Source of the DNA: Agapanthus africanus
Lineage: Eukaryota; Streptophyta; Magnoliopsida; Asparagales; Amaryllidaceae
Reading direction: 5' to 3'
DNA: 64,000 nucleotides
Assembly: GCA_030015575.1 (NCBI GenBank)
Contig: JASDDO010000028.1
Coordinates: 28,313,154 to 28,377,153, forward strand
Shown: positions 1 to 9,648 of the stretch, piece by piece
Layout of the letters: each line of letters opens with the position of its first letter
Position numbering within the stretch: the stretch's first letter is position 1
The notes under the pieces: generated by a model
What the model saw: the letters and a program-made list of their open reading frames with translations, nothing else
Database searches by the model: none
What the model was told of the DNA's origin: nothing
Translations under genes and position numbers: made by a program

Positions 1-1
1 A

Positions 2-3000
2 CAAGCTCTGCTTAATGGGGGATCTTCTTCTTCTACATCCAGGGCGAAAGCAAAGGGTGAAAAGAAGAAGACCTCTACAAAGCCGATATACGATGTCATT
101 AAAGTAGGAGGAAAGGGAAGAGCAAAAGTTTCGGGACTTGGTGTAGGTAAGGAGGGATGTTCCTATTGTTATGGGATTGGGCATTGGCAGAAGGATTGCA
201 GGGCTTTGGAAGCCAGTAGCCAGAATACGAAGCATGTTGTGGCTTCGGCCTCAAGTGTGTTTGTAATTGAGAACTGTTTGTCAATTAACTCTACTTCCTG
301 GGTACTAGATACCGGAGCAGAATCTCATATCTTTAATTCATTACATGCTTTGAGAAACCGTAGAGTTATAAGGGTAGGTGATTTATCTCTCAGAGTTGCA
401 AACGGAATGAGCGTGGACGCTGAATCCGTGGGAGAATATCGTCTAGGTTTGACAAGTGGGCAGATATTGATTCTACATAACTGTTTGTATGTATCTAGTT
501 TGACTTGTAATATCATATCAATGTCCTCACTTTCGAGAGAGGGATATGATTTTACATTCGTAAGCGATGTAGTTCACATCCACCTAAATCAAGTTCTAAT
601 TGGGTCCGATACATTAGATGACGGTATATACGTATTGAGTTAAGCTCAGGTTTTCAATGTCCAGAACACACTTAAAAGAAAGTCTCCAGAAATAAATCAG
701 GCTTTCTTATGGCATTGTAGACTAGGTCACATCAATGAAACACGATTAACTAAGTTACATAGAGAAGGATATTTGAATCCGTTTGAATATCAATCTTATG
801 CTACTTGTGAATCTTGTCTCATGGGAAAGATGACAAAGACTCCGTTTACTGGACATGGAGTAAGAGCGAGCGAGCTCTTGGGGCTCGTACACAGTGACGT
901 GTGCGGTCCAATGTCTACACACGCGCGAGGTGGTTATTCCTACTTCATTACTTTTACGGATGATTTCTCTAGGTATGGACATATCTTCTTGATAAAGAAT
1001 AAATCCGAGGCCTTTGAGAAATTCCAGGAATACAAGAATGAAGTGGAAAACCAAACAGGCAAAAGTATCAAGACACTGAGATCTGATCGAGATGGTGAAT
1101 ACTTAAGTGCCGAGTTCCTGGGTTACTTAAAAGAGAATGGAATTCTCTCTCAGCTTACTCCTCCATACACACCACAACACAATGGTGTATCGGAAAGGAG
1201 GAATCGAACCCTATTGGATATGGTTCGTTCCATAATGAGTAAGGCTGAGTTACCGCGATCTTTCTGGGGTTATGCACTAGAATCAGCTGCATATCTTTTG
1301 AACAAGGTTCCAACCAAGACTGTGCCTACCACACCATATCAGATGTGGAGTGGAAAGAAACCCTATCTTCAGTACCTGAAGACATGGGGATGTCCAGCTT
1401 TTGTAAAAAAGCAGCATCCGGACAAGCTCGAGGCACGCTCAGTACAGTGTAAGTGATATCCAAAGAACTCTAAGGGATATTGTTTCTATTACGCAGAGGA
1501 ACAAAAGGTTTTTGTTTCTCGTCATGCCCACTTCTTAGAAGCTGAAATTTTAGAAAATCAGAAGAGTGGGAGCGCAGTAGAACTGGAAGAAATTCCAGAA
1601 CCACAAGCTGTTACTGAAAGTATGGTAGAACCAGAGGTTTCAAAAGAAAGGGACATACCAGCACCTATCCGCAGAAGTAGTAGGCAGTCTCATCCGCCCG
1701 AGAGATACTACGGTTTTCTCATAGACGGGGATCGAGAAGATTGCATCATTGATAATGATGACCCTACTAGCTTCCAGCAAGCCATTCAGAGCGGCGACTT
1801 GGTAAAATGGCTGGATGCAATGCGGACCGAAATGGAGTCCATGTACACTAACAAAGTATGGACTTTGGACATTGCTCCAGATAGGGTAAAACCCATAGGA
1901 TGCAAATGGATCTTCAGAAAAAAGATTGGTGTAGATGGACAGGTTGAAACCTATAAGGCTAGACTTGTTGCAAAGGGTTTCCTTCAAAGACCTGGTTTGG
2001 ACTATGACGAAACCTTTTCTCTAGTGGCTATGCTCAAATCCATTCGGGTCCTTCTTGCCATTGCTGCCTTCCACGGTTATGAGATCTGGCAGATGGACGT
2101 AAAGACGGCCTTTCTAAATGGTAATTTGGAAGAGTGCGTCTATATGGATAAGCCAAAGGGATTCATTCAGAGTGGGAGCAGCGGTAAAGTATGCAAGTTG
2201 CTTAAGTCCATTTATGGACTAAAGCAGGCATCGTGGAGTTGGAACATCTGTTTTGATGATACTGTCAAAGAATCCGACTTTATCAAGAATCCAGATGAAC
2301 CATGCATATACAGTAAGATTGTAGGGAGAGTTGTTGTATTTCTCGTCTTGTACGTGGATGACATTCTCCTAATAGGAAATGATATTCCTTTGCTACAGTC
2401 AATCAAAAGATTCTTGTCACAGAAGTTCCCCATGAAGGACCTGGGTGATGCCACCTACATTCTGGGGATCCAGATCTATCGTGATAGATCAAAGAGGATG
2501 TTGGGACTTTTGCAGTCCAAGTACATAGACACCATATTGAAAAGATTCAGTATGGAAGATTCTAAGCGCGGTAACCTACCGGCTTGTCACGGAATCACCC
2601 TCTCCAAAGAGATATCTCCCAAGACTGATTTGGAAAGGGATCGCGTGTCGATTATACCCTATGCTTCTGCGGTAGGCTCTATAATGTATGCAATGTTATG
2701 TACCAGACCAGATGTAGCATACGCATTGAGTGTTGTAAGCCGGTATCAGGCAAACTCAGGGGAGAAGCACTGGATAGCAGTAAAGAACATTCTCAAGTAC
2801 CTGAGGAGGATTAAGGAGATGTTCTTGGTGTATGGCGGAAAAGACCTCCAGATCGCGTCCTTTGCCGACTCCAGCTTCCAGAGTGACAAGGATGACTCCA
2901 AGTCCATGTCGGGTTATGTCTTTACCCTCAATGGAGGGGCGGTCTGTTGGAAGAGTTCCAAGCAGGAGACCGTTGCTGACTCAATGATGGAAGCGGAGTA

Positions 3001-3337
3001 CATAGCTGCCTGCGATGCCGCAAAAGAAGCTGTCTGGATGAAGAAGTTCCTCACAGAACTTCAGGTGGTTCCTACCAGTGTTGGTCCAATATGTCTGTAT
3101 TGCGACAACAACGGCGCTATAGCTTTAGCGAAGGAACCCAGGTCCCATCAGAAGTCCAGACACATCTTAAGGCGGTATCACCTGATCAGGGAGATCGTAG
3201 ATCTCTGAGAGATCGAGGTAAAGAGAGTAGATACAGAGAATAACACTGCTGATCCATTCACAAAAGCCATTCCTCAGACGCAGTTCGAGAGGCTATTCGA
3301 GATGATAGGTCTGCAATATGCCAGTACATGGCCCTAG
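2..3337 (+). pseudogene. copia gag-pol polyprotein, 3' part, three in-frame stops
   Basis: A single reading frame runs the whole length with no frameshift, broken only by stops at 641, 1454 and 3206. In order it shows a lysine-rich gag tail; a CX2CX4HX4C zinc knuckle (158-199); aspartic protease DTG (308-316); the H/C zinc domain of integrase (about 710-830); the integrase core with D near 895, D near 1084 and E near 1192; reverse transcriptase with an intact YVDD (2351-2362); and RNase H with the MEAEY and CDNN blocks (about 2990-3115). The stop at 1454 arises where two codons present in the related copy at 30900 are missing. Function would be reverse transcription and integration in cytoplasmic particles and nucleus. 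Among the copies here this one is closest to intact, but it cannot make full Pol without readthrough. Confidence 0.92.
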
Positions 3338-3338
3338 T

Positions 3339-3351
3339 GCAAGTGGGAGAT
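3339..3351 (+). promoter_or_regulatory. polypurine tract of the first Angela copy
   Basis: GCAAGTGGGAGAT lies directly before the LTR start TGTTAG. The same purine run precedes the 3' LTR at 32880 (GCAAGTGGGAAAT), which is the expected position for the plus-strand primer of reverse transcription. Confidence 0.8.
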
Positions 3352-5301
3352 TGTTAGTGTTTATGCCCTAGAGTCCATTACTGTATCATACTAGTTTGTA
3401 TATTACTTAATGGAAGCTTGGGATATTCACAGTTGTATTGGCAGTCTTGCTAAAAATGGTAATATGCTACTTGGTTTATGTCTACTTTAATATGTGCATA
3501 TGTTTCTTTTAACGTATAGCTTATACATATTAGTAGAGCCCTTAGGATCTTTGCTTGATTACCAGCGTTGTGATGGCAGTCACACTAGTGGGGGCTGGGT
3601 AGTCTATAAGCAACATCCTATACAGGTCCCTGGTCGTAGGATTATCGAGAAAGGGCATCGATACTCCGGAGTAGACTAGTGTGTACGCTTCTCATCCCAG
3701 TTGGGAAGATGGTCTGTCCCACAGCCATCAGTACGTCGTACTGGAGATAGTATGCAGGTGCTCGTTAGGTTACGGGTACACCGGACAGGACTCGCCGGGA
3801 ACTGCAAGTTGGATTTATACCCATCGTCAGATAGCAGTTCACAGGTGACATGAGTACGGCTTAGTCCGTCGACTTGATACTGCTACTTCGCCTCGGGTGT
3901 GTTCCCACTGTACTTATATTACTACCCTACCACGGCTCAAAGGAGTCGTGCAAACAGGTAGTAGTTGGGTGCAGTCCCGAAGCACTTGGAGGCAGTGGCG
4001 GTTAGACAGGATTCGTCTCTCCCGGTATTGGGGGTTGATATCACGCTATGTATGGAGAGCCATTACGCAAAGTCCCTGGCCAGGGCAAGTGAGATTTACT
4101 GGTGGCTTCCAGTAGTTTCTTAAGGTGTAATGGGCTGCACTCCGACACGACTTATACCGCTATTAGGGGTCTGACGTTTACCGCCCCCTAGGCCCGATAT
4201 GCGATAGTCCTAGACGAATAGACCAGACTGTACGGATATTGTCATATCAGGCTCAGTAGGAGTTCGGATGGGTTCCTCATCGTCCTTCTTATCGACATCT
4301 ACCTGGGGACCGTTACGTACAGCTAGTGCCGCTTGCGGTCTGTGGTTAAACCCACTGCCAGCGTAGTGTCGAGTCTTTAGAGTCCCACACAGAGAGTTTC
4401 CCTGCTTCGGGCGAAACGATATAGAGGTCGTATGGTTTTACGACAGGGTTCGGACGCATACGTGTTTTTATGCACGTACGATGTTCGGACAGTTTTTACT
4501 AGCGGGCTTTGGTTTAAGCCAGATTCTAGTATCGGATTATTGGATTTATACAGTCTAAAGTTTTTCCGTGTTTTCACGGATAGGAGGGGCGTTCTCGTAA
4601 TTTGTTGAGAAGCTTCTAGAAGAATGATGACTTGGAGACTAAGGTGGCATTTGCATTTATTGGATTAATGAGTCATGAGAGTGAATCTTTCATGGAGTTA
4701 ATGTTGCATTAATGTTTTAAATGACTCATGAGATGAATCACTCTATGAATTAATGAAGCATGATGACACATATTTATTTTTTATTCATTTTAATAAAATC
4801 ATATGCTTCATATATTCAAATGATATCATTTATCCAAAAGGATTCTCACTCTCACCTTCTCTCTCCTCAAGCTCTCTCTCTTCAAACCCTAACCCTACCC
4901 TCTCATGTGTTGAGATCAAGGGTTAGCAAGACTTATTAATTCATAATCCTACTCTATATCCCTTAGGTTGCTTAGATTAGCACTTTGAGTAACCTAGTTA
5001 CCTCAAGTTAGAGGTCAAGCTTGGAGTAGTAGCTCTCGGGTGGATCGTCTTTGACTCGAGGAGGCCGTTGAGGTGCCAACGTTCCATAGAGCCTACGAGG
5101 AGTGGAGGACAGCGATGAAGACCCGAAGGACAAGTAACGTGAGGTATAACTTCGTATCCGAGTAGTTAAACCTTTCGTAGTTTGCTAGTGATGGTTTAGA
5201 CACGATCCGTGTGCTCAAGTCCGTGTTACGAAGCTTTGATAATTGTTTTTCATATATTCCGCCTCCCCACAAGCTCGTAGGTTGCGTGACATGGACTTAC
5301 A
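3352..5301 (+). repeat. 3' LTR of the first Angela copy (1950 bp)
   Basis: Starts TGTTAGTG after the polypurine tract and ends ACTTACA. It can be followed block by block in the LTRs at 11177, 24684, 32880, 57392 (reverse) and 62711: for example the segment around 3930-3970 and the run around 4370-4420. ORFs of 60-72 codons inside it (3494, 3897, 4377) are chance. A short CCCTAACCCTA stretch near 4890 lies in the U5-like end. Confidence 0.88.
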
Positions 5302-6762
5302 TCGTGCCCACAATATCTTGGAACAGAAGGGCCATTTGTTTTATATTGGCTGCTTGTTCTGCGGCCTCTTTGTCCTTCTTTTCAAGCATTCTCCGAAGGA
5401 ACTCGGCATCAGTTTCCTGTTCGTGGCGTTGTTCCGAGAATGCCTCTGGGCTTGCTTTCGGTCCTGTGAGCGCGGCCATCGCGGTCATCATCTCCTAAAG
5501 CTTCTGCTGCTGCTCTTGGGCTTTTGTCACGGATCGCGTAAGCGGTCGATGACCTGTGGAGATACGGTTGTCCTCTTTTCCGGATGCCATATAGACGATA
5601 TGCACCACCATGCCCCCAGACTTAGGGCGTTTAGGCTCAGTTCCTTTGACATTTGTCGAAGGGATGGGGATTTTCTCCGGCCTTCTCCTCTTATGAGCGG
5701 TCGAAGTTAAGGGGGCCACTGCAGTGGGCACCCAAGTAGCCGTCGTCTTTTGTGGCTTAACAGGACGGTTTTCTTCCTGTCAGACCTTCAGCTTCTTCTG
5801 CCGGCAGGGATAGTCTTGATCAACCACCGACTCTAGGACTTGTCACCAGATTTTGTAAACTTTAGAAGACAGACGCCGAGGGGACTGCTCCGGTTTTATT
5901 TCTGTGACAGTCTCCACCGGTGGCGGAGATATTTTCAGTACGGCGGTAGGCGAATGCCTGCGCACTTTGTTCAGCAGCTCAAAGCTGTTCCCGGTTGGAA
6001 CATCAGCATTAACTTCCACCATTGGAGCTGGTAGAGTTAGCCTAGAGGGAGAGTTGCCCCTGCCTTCCTTACTCGGCGCCAGTGGCGACGTCGAGCATGT
6101 CGAGCCGTTGGTGTTGGTTCAGCGATGGGAATGGCTTTGTCTTGCCCCCTACCCAAGTGGGGGGTTGTTGCTGGCGTCAGCCTCTTGAAGACTGATGTTC
6201 GTTGAGAAGTGGTATCCAATCGGTCAAAAACAGACTTCTGAGCAGGGACGGGAACCGTAGTGGGAGCCGGAACAGCCAGTCTTGTAAAAACTGACCCTTT
6301 GGTAGGAGAAGCCGTCTTGACGACTTCAAGAGCAGGGTTGGTTACTCTTTTCGGAATAACCTTTTCTTGAGGTGCAGGCTTCATTATGGGCCCAACTGAA
6401 CTTTGGCCCAATCTGGCGAAGACCGAGACGCTGGAGCTGGACGACCCGTTGAGAGGGGCCGCAGTAGCTGTAAGCCGATCAAAGACCGACTTCTTGGGAG
6501 CTTCCGGTGTTGGCACATGAGCGGTGAAGCTCGTTGGCCGGAGCATAGTCCCGAAAAACAATCCAGTAGTAGCATGGGTGACCTGTTCCACCGGCATCGT
6601 AAACAGGGACGCCGCTTGAGGTCCGTAAGCTATGCCTCCAGATGAGGCAGAACGTGGGTTGCAGTTGCAGTTGGAACACTTTGTACAAGTGGACGCCATT
6701 GATCCTTCGCTTTCTGCACCGAGCAAAACGCCAAATCTTAGTACCTTGAAACCCAAGGGCAA
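5302..6762 (-). pseudogene. gypsy ORF1/gag N-terminal region with SVFxRL repeats, broken
   Basis: Reading down from 6762 the frame holds a Cys-rich start (CTKCSNCNC, after an internal Met near 6699). Five copies of a short motif follow between about 6510 and 6190: SVFDRL, SVFARL, SVFTRL, SVFDRL and SVFKRL. A frameshift near 6040 leads into a Pro-rich linker with two stops. Then comes a Lys/Arg-rich stretch and a predicted coiled coil (Gln/Glu/Ala-rich) ending at 5302. A TAG at 5495-5497 interrupts the coiled coil and fits a CAG to TAG change. Such motif series occur upstream of or within gag in Tat-type gypsy elements (family knowledge, not searched). The rest of gag and all of pol are missing, so the product is non-functional. 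The nearby plus-strand ORFs are shadows. Confidence 0.6.
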
Positions 6763-7414
6763 CCATTAGCAAACCGCGATTGGTTCGCGAACACGACGCA
6801 CGAAGTGTGGAGTGGAAAGAGGAAAAGGTCCCACTAAGCATGCCAGAATCTGTTCCCCTCCGAAAGACGCGGCGAAGACGCGACGAACGTCTAGCCTGAA
6901 TTTCGGGGCAGATGCTAATTGGTGCTGTCCGTCCACCTCTCCGAAGATGCCAAGTTGATTTATGGCACCATGTATCGAAGGTTTAAACGGATGCGGCCGA
7001 TGTAGCAGACTTCGTCAGATTCCCCCTCGTTCGAGGGGTTTTTGATTGTGGGGACGCTCTTCCCTGCAGGCGCAAGCCCCCGCGGTTAATTACGCTACCG
7101 CATCGCGGTAACAACTTTCTCCTTCTCCAGATGGTCACTTCACGTCGTGGGTATTTGTTTTGTGTTGGGTTGCCCGTGGATTGTATACGGAGACTAATTT
7201 ATGTTGTCGTCCGTAGGGTATGGACTAGTCCAAATCCGTATCTTTCTTAGATTTGGGTTTGGGGGGTTTGGGTTTAAGGATACGTTAGCCTTATTTGAGA
7301 CTAAGATCAACTTAAACGTTCGTTAAGGAAACATTAGCCTCATTTTAGACTAAGATCAACTTAACGGGATCGTTTAGATCCAACAAGAGAGCAATTGGGC
7401 TCTATTGTTTAGTT
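6763..7414 (-). other. gypsy leader, no gene seen
   Basis: No convincing ORF. GC-rich pieces around 6840-7120 include a perfect hairpin with arms CCCCTCG and CGAGGGG (7023-7040). A primer binding site could not be recognised with confidence. The stretch 7230-7380 carries two related copies of a segment containing CTAAGATCAACTTAA, leading into the minisatellite. Confidence 0.4.
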
Positions 7415-7826
7415 TAATGACATTGCGGTCGATAATTAGTTTAAGGACATTACGGTCCACCGTTAGTTTAAAGACATCGCGGTCGAGGTTAAGGACATCA
7501 TAGTCTGTGGGTTTAAGGACCCTACAGTTCGTTGTTAGTTTTAAGACATTACGGTCGAGGTTAAGGACATCATAGTCTATGAGTTTAAGGCCCTCGCAGT
7601 CCGATGTTAGTTTAAAGACATCACGGTCAAGGTTAAGGACATCATAGTCCATGGGTTTAAGGACCCCACAGTCCGATGTTAGTTTAAAGACATTACGGTC
7701 GAGGTTAAGGACATCATAGTCCGTGGATTTAAGGACTCCACAGTCCGTTGTTAGTTTAAAGACATCACGGTCGAGGTTAAGGACATCATAGTCTATGGGT
7801 TTAAGGACTCTACAGTCCATTGTTAT
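7415..7826 (-). repeat. 72-bp minisatellite, about 5.7 units
   Basis: The word GGTTAAGGACATCA recurs at 7487, 7559, 7631, 7703 and 7775, an exact 72-bp period, with partial units at both ends. Because 72 is a multiple of three, the minus strand reads as one open frame from 7820 to 7374 with a 24-residue repeat (core DYDVLNLDRDVFKLT). Whether it was ever translated is unknown. Tandem arrays in leader or LTR regions are common in Ogre/Tat elements, so a non-coding origin is equally likely. Confidence 0.85.
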
Positions 7827-8129
7827 GTGTGGTTGTTGGGACCCGTCACCTCTCTGACGGCGTTGAAGGATTACAACGACAGATATCAGAGGAGTAAAAA
7901 GATGTACCCTCGAACCGATGTGAATTGGTTGACAGAGCAGATGTGCTCAGTTCAAAACAAGTTGAGGACTTATGGCCAGAATTGGGCTAAGTCCGGTTAA
8001 AAATGTTTAACATTTTATTTTTGTTCTGGCCATTAGGCCTTTATTTGGGCTTTGCCTTTTTAATAATGCTAAGCATTGGGCTCTGACATTTTTTTCTTGT
8101 ATTGAATGCATAACATTTATCAGAAACAA

Positions 8130-8480
8130 AGTTTGTTCTGACAGTGCGCCACGTGGCGCGCCAGACGCGTTGCGCCAGTCAAAGAGTGCATTGCGCTTCT
8201 GTCGGGTAGCGCACACGAAGAGGACACGTGTTGCGCTTAGCGCTAAGCGCTAGTTTGTTAGCGCATTGCGCTTTTAATTTATGAGCGCGTTGCGCTAGTC
8301 TGTTGGCGCGCCAGTGAGTGACACGTGGCACGCTTGGCACTGAGCGCCAGCCCATGAGCGCAGCGCTCTGTTTTAGAAGCGCAAAGCGCAGATTGTGTCT
8401 CTGGTTGACACGTGGCAGGTGTTGGCGCTGAGCGCCGGTCCAATGAGCGCAAGGGCGCAATTCATGAGTGCAAGACACTT
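8130..8480. repeat. GCGC-rich block with four CACGTG cores
   Basis: Dense words such as GCGCTAGCGC, TTGCGC and GAGCGC. CACGTGG occurs at 8150, 8322 and 8409, and CACGTG at 8225. The small minus-strand ORFs here (8007-8478) come from low-complexity sequence and are not taken as genes. Confidence 0.6.
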
Positions 8481-8500
8481 TTCAATAGCGCAAAGCGCAT

Positions 8501-8838
8501 TTGATCAATTTTAAGATCAAAGAACACATTTATGTTCTTCAAAAGAGGCTTTTTTCCTCAAGATCCAAGAACAAAAGTTCTTATTTTTATAAAAGGCTCT
8601 GCCTTTATAGATCAAAAGATCTGTGAACGAAGTAAAATACTTCTTTTAGTCTTTTATGATTAGATCTTTTTGATCTTTTCTTTATTAAAGACCTTGGTCT
8701 TTTTCTCAGATCTCTGATCTTTTTAGAAGATGGTTCTTCTTTTTACGAGATGGTTTTATCTCTATTATTCAAGAACATGGTTCTTTTTACTTTGAAGATG
8801 ATGAAAAAATCTTCTTTTTTCTAAGAGCTTGCTCTTTT
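8501..8838. repeat. chain of short perfect inverted repeats (array X)
   Basis: At least twelve hairpins, each with its own sequence. Examples are TTGATC/GATCAA (8501-8520), AAGAACA/TGTTCTT (8520-8539), AAGAAC/GTTCTT (8567-8582), AAAGGC/GCCTTT (8592-8606), AGATC/GATCT (8609-8622), GAAGTA/TACTTC (8629-8643), AAAGACC/GGTCTTT (8687-8702), AGATC/GATCT (8708-8720), AAGAAC/GTTCTT (8771-8785) and AAGAGC/GCTCTT (8823-8836). Arms are 5-7 bp and loops mostly 2-6 nt, spaced roughly every 25-40 bp. More follow at 9025-9130. Confidence 0.8.
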
Positions 8839-8920
8839 TTGCAGAGGGTTTTTTCTCTCTTTTCTTCTCTGTATTATGTATCTCTCTGTCCTGTATATTT
8901 TAAACTTGAAGTCTAGGGTC

Positions 8921-8930
8921 CTTTATATAG
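8921..8930 (-). promoter_or_regulatory. TATA box of unit X
   Basis: The minus strand reads CTATATAAAG, a good TATA match, with the G-box block 220-510 bp upstream on the same strand. Position in an LTR-like unit suggests a Pol II promoter reading toward the hairpin chain. Confidence 0.5.
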
Positions 8931-9208
8931 GGCCAAATAATTTGTTAAATCAGTTTTAAGAGATCTTTCTCTGATTGATTCGGGAATATTTCCCACCGTT
9001 TGATCTTTGATCCTAAGGCTTCTGTTTTACAGAAGATAATCTTCTTGTTTTAATAAGATCGAAAAATCTTTCCATAACAGAACTTTAGTTCTAATTAATT
9101 AATAATTTATTATTAGTAGATCTTTTGATCTGACGGTGGGGGAATTTTTAATTCCAGCGCTGGCGCACCTTGTGCTAGCGCACATACGTTCGACATGTGG
9201 TGCGCAGC

Positions 9209-9435
9209 GCAACTGCGCTAGCGCACCTGTGTCTGACACGTGGCGCGCAGAGCCGCGCAACTGCGCTAGCGCACCTGTGTCTGACACGTGGCGCGCAGCG
9301 CAGAGCACGCAGAATCTGATGCATTGCTTCAATTTAAATTTTGAATTTTTTTAAAACAGAGCTTTGCTCTGATTGGGGTGCGCTGCCTATGGCGCAGCGC
9401 ACCTGGCGCCAGCGCGTCTGCGCTTGACACGTGGC
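9209..9435 (-). promoter_or_regulatory. repeated G-box/ABRE-like block
   Basis: CACGTGGC occurs at 9237, 9285 and 9428, each inside an imperfect repeat containing TGCGCTAGCGCACCTG followed by TGACACGTGGC; the first two copies are 48 bp apart. CACGTGGC is the core bound by plant bZIP factors of the G-box/ABRE class (family knowledge). Placement upstream of the minus-strand TATA box suggests regulation of unit X. Confidence 0.5.
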
Positions 9436-9648
9436 GTGCAGCGCACAGCGCACAGGATCTGATGCATTGCTTCAATTTTTGAATTTTGAAATTCAAAACA
9501 GAGCTTTGCTCTGATTGGGGGAAAGGAAGCGTCGCTTCATTCCATATCTTGGAACTTGAACAGAGCTTTGCTCTGATTGGGGGAAGCAGAAGCGTCGCTT
9601 CATTTCAAACCTTGGAATTTGAACAGAGCTTTGCTTTGATTGGGGAAA
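9354..9648. repeat. tandem repeat of CAGAGCTTTGCTCTG hairpin unit
   Basis: The word AACAGAGCTTTGCTCTGATT recurs near 9355, 9498, 9559 and (with one change) 9621. The last three are about 61 bp apart with flanking sequence in common (GAAGCGTCGCTTCATT). Each core is itself a perfect hairpin, CAGAGC/GCTCTG. Confidence 0.75.

Larger units (their letters stand above)
1..5301 (+). mobile_element. Angela/BARE-like Ty1/copia retrotransposon, 5' end outside window
   Basis: The order gag zinc knuckle, protease, integrase, reverse transcriptase, RNase H, polypurine tract and long LTR is that of Ty1/copia (Pseudoviridae). An LTR near 1.95 kb and the integrase wording around 1190-1250 fit the Angela/BARE lineage; this lineage call is inference. 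The 5' LTR and most of gag lie left of base 1. The right edge at 5301 was set by aligning with the complete copy at 24684-34741, whose LTR ends in the same block followed by a primer site. The element abuts a minus-strand gypsy fragment, so it probably inserted into it; the TSD cannot be tested without the left end. Confidence 0.9.
5302..7830 (-). mobile_element. Tat/Ogre-like Ty3/gypsy fragment, 5' coding region and leader
   Basis: On the minus strand the order is minisatellite (7826 to 7415), about 600 bp of leader, then a long degenerate ORF (6762 to 5302). It is cut off at 5302 where the Angela LTR begins. Tat/Ogre elements are known for an extra ORF upstream of gag and for tandem repeats in their untranslated parts, which is why this lineage is suggested. 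No protease or polymerase is present to prove it. It may belong with the LTR-like unit at 7990-9648, which has a minus-strand TATA box and lies on its upstream side. Confidence 0.55.
7990..9648 (-). repeat. LTR-like unit X: GCGC words, G-boxes, serial hairpins
   Basis: No coding sequence. From the right (minus-strand upstream) it holds a short tandem repeat (9497-9645), a GCGC-rich block with G-boxes (9150-9450), a TATA box on the minus strand (8921-8930), a chain of small inverted repeats (8501-8838 and on to 9130) and a second GCGC block (8130-8480). The order resembles U3, promoter, R and U5 of an LTR. The same plan recurs on the plus strand at 51690-56130. It ends abruptly at 9648 where the truncated Angela copy begins. 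Exact ends and a TSD were not found, so 'LTR' is inference. Confidence 0.5.

Noticed and set aside
4884-4902. Telomere-like CCCTAACCCTA run
   Set aside because: Only about two units inside an LTR; no array, so not an interstitial telomere.
7374-7820. Calling the 24-residue repeat a gene
   Set aside because: No start context, no flanking domain; kept as a minisatellite and flagged as a finding instead.
9136-9332. Overlapping ORFs on both strands in the GCGC block (repeated SDTWRA and HVSDTGALAQL)
   Set aside because: Both are translations of the same 48-bp direct repeat; dual openness reflects base composition.
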